Source of the DNA: Rhizobium sp. P32RR-XVIII
Lineage (GTDB): Bacteria; Pseudomonadota; Alphaproteobacteria; Rhizobiales; Rhizobiaceae
Reading direction: 5' to 3'
Assembly: GCF_012641395.1 (NCBI RefSeq)
Contig: NZ_JABAIH010000017.1
Span: 25,082 to 89,081, forward strand
DNA: 64,000 nucleotides
Numbering within the stretch: the first letter of the stretch is position 1; each line of letters begins with the position of its first letter. Positions 1 to 8,700 of this stretch are shown here, in pieces. The translations under genes were made by a program, and so were the position numbers. The notes under the pieces are model-generated. The model did not search any database and was not told where the DNA came from. It saw only the letters and a program-made list of their open reading frames with translations.

Positions 1-2
1 AG

Positions 3-860
3 CTATGGTCGGGGAGCGACACGACCACAAGCGAGGATGATTGGGCACGCAATGTCGAGGCGTCTTCCTCGTCCTATTGGGCGGTGTTTCTGATTTGTGT
101 GTTGTTTGCCGGTGTTTTCCAGTGGATTGGCGTTTGCCTCATCCCATTGCTGGAAGGCGGAGCAGACTACGCGACAAGTTGGGGCACGCTGGCAACTGTG
201 CGACCGGAGGTTATATCGGTACCGGTGTCGATCGGGTTCACGGCCTTCGCTTACCTCTACATGAGCCTTTGCTTTTATCTATTCTTTGCCGGACTCATTT
301 TGCTGCATACGATGGTCCATGATCTGAGAAAAATCGGCGCCGAAGCCACGATCCTGCAGCAGGTTGGATCTCAAGGCGAAGTCTATGAGCTTTGCTTGAG
401 ATTAATGCGTGGGATATTTCGTTGCACAATTCTGGGCATTCTCGTCGCCGTGTGCATGAAAGCTCAGAGCTCTTATTTGACATCAAATGCCAAAAATATC
501 GTCGACTGGCTGTCAGGAGACATGTATTCGGCACTGGCGGGACGTGAAGGTGTTAGCAATGGGTTCCACTATCGCATGCCCACCCATTACAGCAGCCTGC
601 TCGTTGCACTTTCGACCCTCGTTGTCTTCGTCTACGGTTCGATCTGCCTGCGAGCTATCGGCACGCGGTTTCATGTTCCTCTCTGGAAGATGGCGGCGGT
701 CGTGACATGGCTGTTTGCCACCTACCTGCTGGTAGATGCATTCGTGGGTTTCTCAATCGTGTTGGGCTCCGGTGTACTGGTCGCGGTGTTCAGCCTGGTT
801 GATCCTGGCCTAGGCAGTCGGCGATCCAGTGAAATAGGAAGCAAACAAATTGTATCTTAG
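3..860 (+). CDS. Membrane protein of unknown function, 5' end outside the window
   Basis: The reading frame is open from the first bases of the window, so the true start probably lies upstream; the first internal ATG is at 84. The visible 285 residues contain about five or six strongly hydrophobic segments (near window positions 75-145, 225-310, 420-470, 590-660 and 690-800) separated by short polar loops, so it is a polytopic inner-membrane protein. I recognise no family motif. The stop codon overlaps the start of the next gene by 11 bases, so the two are probably translated as a pair with the alpha/beta hydrolase. What is seen is the hydrophobic pattern and the overlap; any shared function is inference. 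Confidence 0.6.
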   Translation, partial: LWSGSDTTTSEDDWARNVEASSSSYWAVFLICVLFAGVFQWIGVCLIPLLEGGADYATSWGTLATVRPEVISVPVSIGFTAFAYLYMSLCFYLFFAGLILLHTMVHDLRKIGAEATILQQVGSQGEVYELCLRLMRGIFRCTILGILVAVCMKAQSSYLTSNAKNIVDWLSGDMYSALAGREGVSNGFHYRMPTHYSSLLVALSTLVVFVYGSICLRAIGTRFHVPLWKMAAVVTWLFATYLLVDAFVGFSIVLGSGVLVAVFSLVDPGLGSRRSSEIGSKQIVS

Positions 861-1845
861 CTGGCTTGATCGGTGGGATGAACAGCGGGCGCGACGCGGT
901 GAGGACGGGAAGGAAACGACGAGTTTCATCCTTGATGCAGACCGTGTGTTTCCAGGTGAGGAAATCGACACCATCCGCGAATTTTGTGCACGCGCAGATG
1001 AAGCTTCGACTGACCCGACGTTTTTTGATGAGCAAAACGGCGGCGATCAACAATTCGAAGTGGGAGAGCATTGGATTAAATTTCCATCGGACATTTCTAC
1101 CGATGTCGCAGAGAATAATATCGTCTGGGCGAAAATCACCAAGAGTGGATCACTCGACAAGGCACTGGTGATTTTTCACCATTGGAACGCACGGGCTCGA
1201 AACGCTCACATTGCCAACTTTATGTCACGGCGCGGCATCACTGTCGTTGAGATCGCAATGCCTTATCACTTCGAGCGTAGCCGTCCCGGTTCATTGCACG
1301 CGGATTACATGCTGAGCGCCAACCTTGGTCGAACGATCCAAGCCGTAAGGCAGGCGGTGTCTGATGGAAGAAAACTCATCCGCTGGCTGAAGAGCGAGGG
1401 ATATCGAGAAATCTCCGTCCTCGGCATGAGCCTCGGTTCCTGGGTCGCAGGATTGATTGCCGCACATGATGCGAACGTTTCGAAGGCTTCGCTGTTTCTG
1501 ACGGGTGGAAGCCTTGCGGATATGGTTTGGACCGGTCGAGCGACACGATCTATCCGTAGCAGCCTCGAGCCGGAAATCGAGCTGGCTGATCTCAGGCGAG
1601 CATGGAGCCCATTCAATCTCGAGAACTATGTGCATCGTCTGGCTCGGCCGGATCTTGATCTTCAAGTGGTGCTTGCCAAGAGAGACACGGTTGTGTTCCC
1701 GGAGCTGTCGGAAAGCTTGTTACTAGGTTTGAAAAACGCCGGCAGCCGGCCGCAGATCCTGAAATTAAACTGTGGGCACTATTCCCTCGGGAAACTACCA
1801 TACATTTTGTACGTCGGTTTGAGCTTAAAGCGGTTTCTGTCTTAA
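850..1845 (+). CDS. Alpha/beta hydrolase family protein
   Basis: Predicted 331-residue cytoplasmic hydrolase. The nucleophile elbow is GMSLGSW (about residue 198), matching the GxSxG rule of alpha/beta hydrolases. KRDTVVF near residue 277 offers a candidate catalytic Asp, and CGHYSLG near residue 308 a candidate catalytic His. A strand ending in VIFHHW at about 110 would supply the oxyanion loop. The start is TTG at 850, chosen because an AGGAAG ribosome site sits at 836-841 and the next in-frame ATG would remove the N-terminal third. It overlaps the preceding membrane-protein gene by 11 bases. The overall pattern recalls the ABHD18-like group, but the substrate cannot be read from the sequence. 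Confidence 0.72.
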   Translation: MYLSWLDRWDEQRARRGEDGKETTSFILDADRVFPGEEIDTIREFCARADEASTDPTFFDEQNGGDQQFEVGEHWIKFPSDISTDVAENNIVWAKITKSGSLDKALVIFHHWNARARNAHIANFMSRRGITVVEIAMPYHFERSRPGSLHADYMLSANLGRTIQAVRQAVSDGRKLIRWLKSEGYREISVLGMSLGSWVAGLIAAHDANVSKASLFLTGGSLADMVWTGRATRSIRSSLEPEIELADLRRAWSPFNLENYVHRLARPDLDLQVVLAKRDTVVFPELSESLLLGLKNAGSRPQILKLNCGHYSLGKLPYILYVGLSLKRFLS

Positions 1846-1898
1846 GTTGACAGGGTACTAAGTGTCAGCGTGACAATCGGGTGCATGAGGTGCCATAA

Positions 1899-1965
1899 AC
1901 TTAAGTGCCTTTACGAACTTGACGAACTTATCCATCTTTGCCATATGAGTACTTCTGTATGGAGG
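1899..1965 (+). promoter_or_regulatory. Probable promoter/operator of the Xre-RES pair
   Basis: An 8-bp palindrome ACTTAAGT (1899-1906) is followed by a 9-bp tandem repeat, ACGAACTTG then ACGAACTTA (1913-1930). A TTGACG box (1919-1924) overlaps the repeat and an ATATGA box lies about 18 bases further on (1943-1948). A GGAGG ribosome site (1961-1965) precedes the ATG at 1973. Xre antitoxins usually repress their own promoter, so the repeats are candidate operators; that role is inferred. Confidence 0.4.
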
Positions 1966-1972
1966 AAATGTT

Positions 1973-2725
1973 ATGGCATCTCCCAAGGCAAAACCCAGCA
2001 TGAAAGACGGCTCAGCCCGCAGGGATGGACCAAATAGGTCCATGGCTTTTTTCCTGGCGACAGGCGCCGGTGCGCTGCCGGAAGGTATGAGTGGCTTCAA
2101 AATCAAAGTTCCGGATAGTGCGACCAAAGTCCTGTCCGACAAGCCCAAGCGCGTGCAGGCACTGCTGCAGCAGTATGGTCAGGCGATTTCCAGGAGCCGC
2201 ACCGCCGGCAGACGTGTGAGCTTTCGCGTTGACGTCGATCCTGAAGGTGAAATGGTCGTAAGTCCCGTCGAAGAGGAAGCAACGACCATCCCTGCACTGT
2301 CTGAAGAGGACAGCACGCCGGATGCTGAACTTGAGCAGGCTCTTGCCGCAGCCCGGGAACGCGGACGCTCGAAAGCAGCAGAAATCCTCGCGCGCGTCGA
2401 TATGCTCAGCGCTGACGAATTTGCCCGCCTCCTCGGAACGACGCGGGTGACAGTCAATACCAAGCGGCAAAACGGTCAGGTGCTCGGACTCGACGGCGCC
2501 AAGCGCGGGTATCGCTTCCCGGATTGGCAGCTCGATTCCAATGGCAAACCGTTTGTAGCACTTCCCATCCTCCACGAGATGCTCGGCGGAGCCTGGGCTG
2601 TCTATCGCTTCCTGGTCCAGCCCCATGGTGAACTGGATGGTCTGACGGGGCGCCAAGCTCTGGAGCGTGGACGAAGTAAAGAGGCGCTCGCGGCAGCGGA
2701 AAGCGTTGGGCGAGATTTCCGGTAA
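1973..2725 (+). CDS. Xre/MbcA/ParS-type antitoxin
   Basis: A 250-residue protein whose position, directly in front of a RES-domain toxin, and C-terminal half mark it as a Xre-type antitoxin. Residues about 120-175 contain a helix-turn-helix-like stretch (SADEFARLLGTTRVTVN, then a basic segment). The final 70 residues (from LDSNGKPFVALP, with LLGGAWAVYRFL-like hydrophobics) resemble the Xre/MbcA/ParS toxin-binding domain. The first 115 residues are polar, low-complexity and not typical of short antitoxins, so the protein is longer than many family members. GGAGG lies 7 bases before the ATG. The RES toxin gene starts at the very next base, so translation is tightly coupled. It should bind and silence the toxin and repress the operon. 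Confidence 0.8.
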   Translation: MASPKAKPSMKDGSARRDGPNRSMAFFLATGAGALPEGMSGFKIKVPDSATKVLSDKPKRVQALLQQYGQAISRSRTAGRRVSFRVDVDPEGEMVVSPVEEEATTIPALSEEDSTPDAELEQALAAARERGRSKAAEILARVDMLSADEFARLLGTTRVTVNTKRQNGQVLGLDGAKRGYRFPDWQLDSNGKPFVALPILHEMLGGAWAVYRFLVQPHGELDGLTGRQALERGRSKEALAAAESVGRDFR

Positions 2726-3340
2726 ATGGGAAATGCACTACCGCCCGCCGGCTTCGAAACAGCGAGCCTGCATCTACACGTCGTTGCGCCCGGCTCAAGG
2801 TTCGGCCGCATCTACCTCGGTAGATACCCGGATCCGCTCGGCTTCGGAAAGACACCGAGCCGCTTCAGCGACCCGCGGCGCCGAAAGCCCGCCAATCGCT
2901 TTGGCGTGCTCTACATGGGCGACACCGTCAAAGTCTGCTTTCTCGAAGCTTTGCTAAGGGATCAGCGCGATGGGTTGATCGGTGATCTGCCAATTGCCGA
3001 GTCAGAGTTACGTAACCGGCAGTTTACACAGATTGAGGTGATCGACCCACTGACGATGGTTGATCTGCGCGACGACGGAGCGATCAAGATGGGCGTGCCG
3101 ACGGATGTGGCAAAATCCTCCAAGCAATCCCTTGCTCGCGAGTGGGCTGTCGCATTCCATGAACATCGAGATCATGTCGACGGCATCATTTATCCCTCGA
3201 GGCTAAACGGGCACACGAATCTTGCAGTGTTCGATCGATCCATCGGCAAGCTGAAGGCTGTCGGCGCGACAAGGCTGATACGGGCGCCGGGTCTCGCGAA
3301 TGTGCTCGATGACCTGAACGTTGCGATTATCAATCCCTGA
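2726..3340 (+). CDS. RES-domain toxin (NAD-degrading family)
   Basis: A 204-residue RES-family protein. The family is named for conserved Arg, Glu and Ser residues. Here the candidates are Arg in GRIYLGRYPDP (about residue 30), Glu in VCFLEALLRD (about residue 72) and Ser in IYPSRLNG (about residue 154), with the typical FSDPRRRKPANRFGVLYMG segment between. Characterised RES toxins deplete cellular NAD+ and are neutralised by the cognate Xre protein. The ATG follows the antitoxin stop codon without a gap. The pair sits beside the conjugation region, consistent with a plasmid-maintenance or defence role, which is inferred. Confidence 0.82.
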   Translation: MGNALPPAGFETASLHLHVVAPGSRFGRIYLGRYPDPLGFGKTPSRFSDPRRRKPANRFGVLYMGDTVKVCFLEALLRDQRDGLIGDLPIAESELRNRQFTQIEVIDPLTMVDLRDDGAIKMGVPTDVAKSSKQSLAREWAVAFHEHRDHVDGIIYPSRLNGHTNLAVFDRSIGKLKAVGATRLIRAPGLANVLDDLNVAIINP

Positions 3341-3371
3341 TCCGTCGCCGCGTTCAGTATTGATCGATAAG

Positions 3372-3983
3372 TCATTTCTGACCGCCGATTCTCGACAGAT
3401 CGATCCTGATACCCGCCGATCCGATATCGTTTGCGCTTGAGGGCTCGGCCTCGCTTTCAGCCGGCGCGGCATCAGCAGGCTCCGCCTCCACCACCTTCGC
3501 CTTGTCGTCCTCTTCGGGTACTGCACCCCCCGGATCCTCGGCTTGAAACACGCCTTGGCCCTCGAACTGGCCTGTGTTCCAGGCGTAGACCGCATCGTCG
3601 AAGATTTGCGGAAAGACCTCAACGTTTGTGGGGTTGCCGTACCATTTTCTTACGATCCGAAGGATCTTGGCGAACATTGCAGATCCCTTTCGGAGGTTCT
3701 TGCAGGGCTCGACCAGATCGGAATTTATCTCGGAGGTATCCTTGACGCCGACACCGGCCGGAAACTGCGTCACCCCCACCCGGACCACCGCCTGGCCGAC
3801 ATACTGCCGAACGATGCCCATGGCCTCGTCAGGGGTCTTCGGCTTGGGAACGAGGATGAGACGGCCGCCCGATTTGAGGGTGACAGCAAGTGGGTCGTCG
3901 GAGCCGACCGCAGACACGAACTGCTCGACAATAGTGGGCTTGAGCGCCGGATCGGCGCACTGTTTGATAAAGGCAGGGTCCAT
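3372..3983 (-). CDS. traH: Conjugal transfer protein TraH
   Basis: The last gene of the leftward traA-traF-traB-traH run, the gene order of Ti-type plasmids. The product has 203 residues. Its N-terminal 140 residues are a compact soluble domain beginning MDPAFIKQCADPALKP. The C-terminal 60 residues are acidic and Ala/Pro/Glu-rich, ending in RIDLSRIGG. No enzymatic motif is visible. The gene starts 16 bases after the traB stop. Assignment rests on synteny plus the recognisable N-terminus; the molecular role of TraH in transfer is not established. Confidence 0.85.
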   Translation of the reverse strand: MDPAFIKQCADPALKPTIVEQFVSAVGSDDPLAVTLKSGGRLILVPKPKTPDEAMGIVRQYVGQAVVRVGVTQFPAGVGVKDTSEINSDLVEPCKNLRKGSAMFAKILRIVRKWYGNPTNVEVFPQIFDDAVYAWNTGQFEGQGVFQAEDPGGAVPEEDDKAKVVEAEPADAAPAESEAEPSSANDIGSAGIRIDLSRIGGQK

Positions 3984-3999
3984 GACAATGGCTCCAAAG

Positions 4000-5166
4000 T
4001 CAGGTGTTGAAAGACATAATGAGGGGCTTGTCGAACAGCCGTGCCCAGGCTTCGGTGCTGGCGCGCTGAATGGCGATGATGGAACTTCCTTTGGTCCACC
4101 AGTCGTTCCCGACGGCTATGATGAGATCAGGGCCATGAAGCATCGACTGCAGGACAGGCCAGATGATCAGCTGCTCGTAGCAGATGAGTGGGGCCACGCG
4201 CTGGCCGCCAACGGATACGATCGGATTTGCGAAGAAGTCCGCTCTGGCTCCTCGACCCTTTCCGATCAGTGGGAACCAGGGCTGCCACATCGAGCCAGGC
4301 ACTGGCATGCGTTCCCGATAGAGGATCTCATTGCCGCTGGCCGAGACGCGAACCAGAACATTGTCATATCCTTCCCGATCGACGACAGCCGCGCCGGCGA
4401 TGACATTCAGATCGACGGCGGCGAGCTGCTGCCGCCATAGGCGTTCGACCGACGGCGTCCAAAACCCGAGAGCGCTTTCAGGCAAAAGCATGTAGGCGGT
4501 GTCGGGCCGACGCTGTAAGCGAAGCGTTGCAACAAGATCACTATGCCGAGCAAGACTGTTATCGCGACCCAGACTATTTCCGAGCTGCAAGTCGACGCCC
4601 TGCCAGCCCCGCCCTATGTCCGGTGCGGTCCAGAATGCGGCGGACCAGAGCCAGAAACCTACGAGGGCTATGGCTGCAGCCGGTCGATATCGCGTCGTCA
4701 TAACCGTGAGACCGGCTGTCACTGCCGCCAATCCCACCCAGCCCCATCCTGGAAAGAGAACGCCTGCCGCTGTGATTGGATGGGCCCAGCCGACAATGCC
4801 GAAGGGTGGAAGGGCCATGAGGACCATCGCGATCGTATATCGCAGGCCTTTCCAACCCCCGGACTGACGCGACCATAGTACGGCGTGAACGAAAACGAAG
4901 CCGCTTGAGGCGACCAGCCACAGGATCAGCCCCGGCCAGATATCTGATTGATAGAAGGCAGCCACGCCTTGCGGCAGACCGCGCGACGCCGCCAGAAAAT
5001 AGGCGGCCGAAACGACACTCGCGGTGCGACGACTGCATGCGAGCGACCAAAGCGCCGGAAATGCGATTGCTGCAGGAAGCGCCAGTAGATGTCCGCTCCA
5101 GCCGATAAATCCAATCGTGGCAGAAGCCAGAGCGAGGGAAAGAGGCTGGAGCGAATCAGGGCGCAT
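4000..5166 (-). CDS. traB: Conjugal transfer protein TraB (nitrilase-fold membrane protein)
   Basis: A 388-residue protein with several hydrophobic segments in the first 190 residues and a C-terminal nitrilase-like domain resembling apolipoprotein N-acyltransferase. LLPESALGFW carries the expected Glu and PLICYEQL the expected Cys. The position normally holding the catalytic Lys reads YRERMPVPGS, where I see no Lys, so activity is uncertain. The ATG at 5166 overlaps the traF stop by 11 bases. A longer open frame upstream is only antisense/overlap with traF. TraB of Ti plasmids belongs to this family and improves transfer; its chemistry is unknown. Confidence 0.85.
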   Translation of the reverse strand: MRPDSLQPLSLALASATIGFIGWSGHLLALPAAIAFPALWSLACSRRTASVVSAAYFLAASRGLPQGVAAFYQSDIWPGLILWLVASSGFVFVHAVLWSRQSGGWKGLRYTIAMVLMALPPFGIVGWAHPITAAGVLFPGWGWVGLAAVTAGLTVMTTRYRPAAAIALVGFWLWSAAFWTAPDIGRGWQGVDLQLGNSLGRDNSLARHSDLVATLRLQRRPDTAYMLLPESALGFWTPSVERLWRQQLAAVDLNVIAGAAVVDREGYDNVLVRVSASGNEILYRERMPVPGSMWQPWFPLIGKGRGARADFFANPIVSVGGQRVAPLICYEQLIIWPVLQSMLHGPDLIIAVGNDWWTKGSSIIAIQRASTEAWARLFDKPLIMSFNT

Positions 5167-5722
5167 AGGTGAGCACCTGCTTTGCAAGGCCGAGGACACC
5201 GGCGGCTGGGACCGGCCCGAAATATCGGGAATCCCAGGATCCGGGAAATGGCGAATGGAGGAACAGAAAGCCGGCTGGAACCGTCCCTCCGGCGTAAGGG
5301 CGCAATGGACGCCCCTGGCCGTCCTGAGACACGAGGTTCGAGCTTGCGATCTGCCGCCCATCGATCGCAACGTCGCCAGCGATCTCGATGTGCTGGCCGC
5401 CGACTGCAGCCACCGTTTTGATGAGGGGGCCAAAGCCGCCCGGGCACAGGCCCGCGCGAAGGTAGCCTCTCTCAAATCCCTGGGAAACAGTGTCGGTCTC
5501 CGGTGGGCAGACGAACACCAGGTCGCCGACCTGAACAGGGCGATCGAGAGCCGCAACACGCCAGAGTCCGAGCGGCTCGCTGGGCGTGGTGTTGATCCGC
5601 AGGCCACCGATGGACCCACCGAAGATCACCGCAAGGGCAACGCCACATGACACCGCGAAGAGAGCGAGAGCCGGGCGCCTTTGGCGCGCAGCGGCAGAGG
5701 TGTGGGAGATGAGAGACGTCAT
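5156..5722 (-). CDS. traF: Conjugal transfer protein TraF (S26 signal-peptidase-like)
   Basis: A 188-residue inner-membrane protease-like protein. An N-terminal hydrophobic segment (residues about 18-40) anchors it. TTPSEPLGLW carries the Ser nucleophile and PLIKTVAAVGGQ the general-base Lys of the S26 family. PGSWDSRYFGPVP is the conserved C-terminal box. In IncP and Ti-type systems TraF matures pilin or related substrates in the periplasm. The ATG overlaps the traA stop as ATGA (5719-5722) and the 3' end overlaps traB, so traA, traF and traB form one translationally coupled operon. Confidence 0.9.
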   Translation of the reverse strand: MTSLISHTSAAARQRRPALALFAVSCGVALAVIFGGSIGGLRINTTPSEPLGLWRVAALDRPVQVGDLVFVCPPETDTVSQGFERGYLRAGLCPGGFGPLIKTVAAVGGQHIEIAGDVAIDGRQIASSNLVSQDGQGRPLRPYAGGTVPAGFLFLHSPFPGSWDSRYFGPVPAAGVLGLAKQVLTYAP

Positions 5723-8700
5723 TTCAGCGACAGTCCTTTCGTCTGGGTCTGCCGCATGGCTTCCGCCTGCTTGAGAGCCACAGCTGTTCGCTCATGCGCA
5801 GCCAATTGCTGGACGGTCCGGATCGTGTCCCAGGCCGATCGCAGCTCGTTCTTCTGGGCCGGCTGCATACCCGCGGACGCTGCCCCGAACGCCTTCCCGT
5901 CAGCTGTCTTTGCCGCGAGCGGCAGGAAGGTTCTTTCCCCGAAGCGTTCCGACACGGCCTTGGCAAAACCTTCGAGCTCAACCTTCACCATCTTGTCCGC
6001 CAAGGCGAACTCGAGACCGGCGGGGATATCGTTTCGATCGATCGCATCGCGCACGCGCTCGAGCACCTGCTTTGCGGATGCGGAGAGAGCCGGAATGTCG
6101 AGCGAGAGCTTGGTGCGCACCGCGCGTTCCTCGTCCTCATAGCGGCTGGCCGCGTCTGCGCGTTTCGCAATGAAGCCCTGCAGATCGCGGGCAAGGGCAG
6201 GCGCGTTGACGAGTGCTGTATCGCGGGCCTGCTTCTCGGCGCTCCCCGCAAAAAGACCGGTCTTCCCCTTCAGCGCGCCGAAACTTTCCGGACGCTCGGC
6301 AATGCGCGCAATCGTCGTTGCTGCTACCGTCCCGTTCGCCAGCATCGCGTCGACGTTGACTGCCTTGAAGGCGGCCTGCGGATCCGCAAAGACGTGATGG
6401 AAGCGAGCGGAAACCTCCTGCCAGCTGTCCTTCAGGCCGGGGTCGGCCGAGAGCCTGTCTTCGACCGCCTGACCGATCGATCTTGGGAAGGTTGTCGTGC
6501 CTGAGACCATGGGTTTTGCCTCCTTGATTGCAGATGTTGTCGATACGGTCGATCTCGCTCCGCAAAGGCCGAGCTTTGCCGCGACAGCGACGAGACGCGC
6601 GCCAAGCTCGGCGAGCTTCGACGATTGACGAACGGTCCATTGGAGCTGATCATGCGCGATGGTGCGGGCGACATTCATCAGATGGAGGCCACGCGCCTCC
6701 GCAAAACGCAGCGCCGCGCGATAGTGCGAACCGTCCTGATAGTCGAGCGTCGTTTCCTTCGATCCGGCACGCGAGAGCTGCTCATGGAGCCGTGCCATCG
6801 CCAGCTCTGCGATCGGCACAACCTTCCAGGAATTGCGGTCGACCTCCTTGCCATCGGGGAGCGTGACGCGTTGCGATCCGATGTGTTTGAGGCCGATGCG
6901 ATCACCGATCATGGCCTCCGACGCATCCATCGCCCGCGCGAGATCGACACCCCAGACGGTTCGCTCCTGGCCATCGGCATAGCCGAGCGTCACGTAGTAG
7001 CTGTCCCGGTTGCCTGGCTTGTGCTCGTAAGGCGCTTCGCCATGGGCCAGCAGCACGCCGCCACGCCGTTGCGCGAACTCTTCCAGCCCGACATAGAGCT
7101 CCGCCGTCTCGCGGTGACGCGTCATGGCGACATAGGACAGGTGCCGGTCCAGCGTGCTCGACGCCAGCACCTTGACGCGATCGACAGTGGCGCCCTGGCT
7201 CTTGTGCACCGTGGTGGCATAGCCGTGATCGACATTGGCGTAAAAGCGCTGCTCGACCACGACCTGACGGCGGTCTTCGCCATCGCCGATGTCAGCAACA
7301 ATCCGTCCCGGCTGCGCCTCGACAACCCGCGCCAACATCCCGTTCTTGACGCCGAGCGACCCTTCATTCTTCAGGAAGACGATCTGATCGCCGGCCGCAA
7401 AATACCTCGTCCCGTCTTCCGTCTTGAACGCATGGCCAGTCTCGATCAGCCCACGCTCGACGAGCTTGTCGCGCGCCATCTCGTTCAACAGACGAACATC
7501 GACACGGCGATGGGCGAGGATCAGGGTCGCCTTGGCCGGATCGTATTCACGGTCCCAATCGGAGACCAGAGCGGTGATTGCCTCGTCTCTCGTCCAGCCG
7601 GTCCGGACCATGCCCCGCTGCGCGTAGGCGTCGAGCGCGGCCGACACGTTTCCACGCGCCAGATCAAGGGAGGCATCGCGCATCCAGTGTTCCCGCTGGC
7701 GATAGATCGTCTCGAGTTCCGCATAGCCGATCCGCTCGGAAATGGCGCGGAAGGCAGCGCCGGCTTCGATCGGCTGCAGCTGCTCGGGATCGCCGACCAG
7801 AACGAGCTTCGCACCGGACAAGGTTACCGCTTCGACGAAGCGTGCCATCTGCCGAGACGAGACCATTCCGGCCTCATCGAGGACGAAGACGGTCTTGTCA
7901 TCAAGCCGGTCTCGCTCCTGATCCCATCTCAGCTCCCAGGCGGACAGGGTGCGGGAGACAATGCCGGCTTCCTTCTCCAAACCTTCCGCCGCCTTGCCCG
8001 CAAGCGCACCGCCAACGACCCTGTAGCCGGCCGCCTCCCAGGCTTCACACGCCGCCTTCATCATCGTCGTCTTACCGGCGCCGGCACGGCCGATCACAGC
8101 GCCGATGCGCTCCGAACCAGTGACATGTTCGATCGCAGTTTTCTGCTCATCCGACAGGCGGTCGTGGCGAGAGAATACGCCGTTCAGTACCGCTGGCTTG
8201 ACGGCATGCGAGGATCGCTGCGACAGCCAAATCGCCTGATTGGCCATCTGCGCTTCAATGCGGATCAGCTCCCGCGTCGTGTATTTCGCCGGTGCCCTGA
8301 CGCCAGTGACGAGATCCATGCGCTCACGGTCGAGCCGCAGCGTCTGCGGCCTCTGCAGGATCCGCGCCATCAGGTTCTGGAAGAGCGCAGCATCGTCGAT
8401 ATAGCGATAGAGAACCTTCGCGATGTCACGCTCGTCGAAGACGCTCTTCTCGCGGGTGATGAGGTCCAGGACGATCTCAGGATTGCGCTGGATACGCCTG
8501 ATATTCTCGGCGCGCCTCTCCTCCTGCAGCTCCAACCGCTCGAGCGCGACTTTCTCTTCCCCGGCGTCGCCTTTCCGTTCGATCGCCTTCGTCCCGACGC
8601 CGAGGTGGATGGTCGGCGTTAGCTCGATCCCTTGCTTTTCGAAGGACCGTCCATCGACACGAATGTCGATTCCCGCAAGGGCCAGATGCCGATTCTGACA

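Noticed and set aside
5167..5619. Longer traB frame to 539 residues
   Set aside because: The upstream part runs through traF in another frame. ATG 5166 gives the expected length and an 11-base overlap with traF.
6625..8622. 665-codon open frame on the plus strand opposite traA
   Set aside because: It is the antisense shadow of the relaxase gene in GC-rich sequence. The product is Arg/Asp/His-rich with no domain pattern and no ribosome site, while traA has full relaxase and helicase motifs.
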